Shown in pieces: positions 63,605 to 64,000 of a DNA stretch of 64,000 nt. Under the pieces are notes generated by a model that saw only the letters and a list, made by a program, of their open reading frames with translations, searched no databases and was not told where the DNA came from. A program made the position numbers and the translations under genes. Source of the DNA: DATNPH01 sp036703315 (GTDB lineage Bacteria > Cyanobacteriota > Cyanobacteriia > Cyanobacteriales > Coleofasciculaceae); contig DATNPH010000118.1 in assembly GCA_036703315.1 (NCBI GenBank), positions 1-64,000 of the forward strand. The letters run 5' to 3'. Every line of letters begins with the position of its first letter. Within the stretch, counting starts at the first letter, position 1.

Positions 63605-64000
63605 CCTTCATCCTGCGCTTTGTTTTAACTATCCTGTTTCCAGTAGTTTGCCACGCGAGTTAATGCAACCTGAGTTCGATGGAAGAAGCGGCTCAACGAA
63701 AGAATCAGTGCTCTAGCTTCTGAAAGTTAAGGTTTGACTCAAAAGCCAGATATTGGAACCTGTAATCAGCAGCGAAATAAACCGAACTCCAATTGCTCGT
63801 AAATGCTAACTTGGTTAGTTTCAGGGGATATTGGGTTCAAATTTTCTCATGATTTCCTTAGCTCAGGAGCATCCACTGCCAAATTCAGCTCAATGACAAT
63901 TTTCATTGGCAATCTGGGAATGATTCTACTAGAGGAAAATACTCCAATACTACCCCTGACTGACCTTAGCCATTTGTTTGACTCACTTTGAAGGCCGTTC
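63605..64000. other. Right-edge region without a confirmed gene
   Basis: On the minus strand an open frame enters from the right edge and stops at 63847 (about 50 residues, ending LNLAVDAPELRKS). It could be the C-terminus of a gene beyond the window. A 62-codon plus-strand frame (63803-63991) overlaps it in antisense. Neither can be confirmed here. Confidence 0.3.

Noticed and set aside
63803..63991. 62-codon plus-strand frame at the right edge
   Set aside because: Overlaps an open minus-strand frame that leaves the window; the coding strand cannot be decided without the flanking sequence.

Overview
The window reads as a chromosomal segment of a filamentous cyanobacterium. GCGATCGC octamers (HIP1) and their GCGATCG cores are scattered through genes and gaps. 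Several families are largely or wholly cyanobacterial: DUF3110, DUF3370, DUF4912, Ftn2/ZipN, ArgZ/AgrE, an EGY-type site-2 protease and a VTE5-type phytol kinase. Seven-base tandem repeats sit in intergenic gaps. I see no rRNA, tRNA, intact transposase, prophage or cas gene. Genus cannot be fixed from the sequence; a Coleofasciculus/Microcoleus-like Oscillatoriales is my guess.

Layout. 1-5 kb: an FkbM methyltransferase cut by the window edge, a tetratricopeptide-like protein, an FAD oxidoreductase and a small membrane-anchored protein. 5.4-10.9 kb: a minus-strand run (yidD, VanX-type dipeptidase, DUF3110, murQ, site-2 protease, haem-dependent N-demethylase family) with a peptidoglycan-recycling theme. 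10.9-14.4 kb: phytol kinase and a membrane protein, then a 1.5-kb gap rich in RNA-like hairpins that also encodes a 50-residue protein on the minus strand. 14.4-17.2 kb: an NAD cluster, pncB-nadD-nrtR-like. 17.3-24.6 kb: a 57-residue membrane protein, a receiver domain lacking its phospho-acceptor Asp, smc, a PRC-barrel protein and a peptidoglycan-binding protein whose upstream region is tandemly duplicated. 24.7-35 kb: a DevC-like permease, a TPR protein, a phytase-like lipoprotein, an XRE regulator/hybrid kinase/truncated receiver cluster, a polysaccharide deacetylase and several small proteins. 35.4-48.3 kb (mostly minus): argZ, a glycoside hydrolase lipoprotein, a metallo-beta-lactamase-fold hydrolase, aroC, a Ser/Thr kinase, a DUF4388 protein, a beta-helix/SLH protein and pdhA. 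48.6-61.4 kb (plus): ftn2, DUF4912, a TPS/POTRA outer-membrane transporter, a diacylglycerol-kinase-like lipid kinase and two DUF3370 paralogues. 61.5-64 kb: a c-di-AMP (ydaO/yuaA) riboswitch with a textbook promoter before a small unknown gene, then yjbQ and a GNAT acetyltransferase.

Most genes are ordinary housekeeping or envelope functions. The parts most worth a second look are non-coding: the c-di-AMP riboswitch with a perfect 19-bp hairpin behind it, the hairpin-rich 12.9-13.5 kb gap, a minus-strand terminator at 23.2 kb with no gene feeding it, and paired inverted repeats next to gene 3' ends. Two receiver-domain oddities also stand out: an Asp-to-Asn pseudo-receiver, and a receiver fragment left behind a sensor kinase. 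I found no clearly new multi-gene system.
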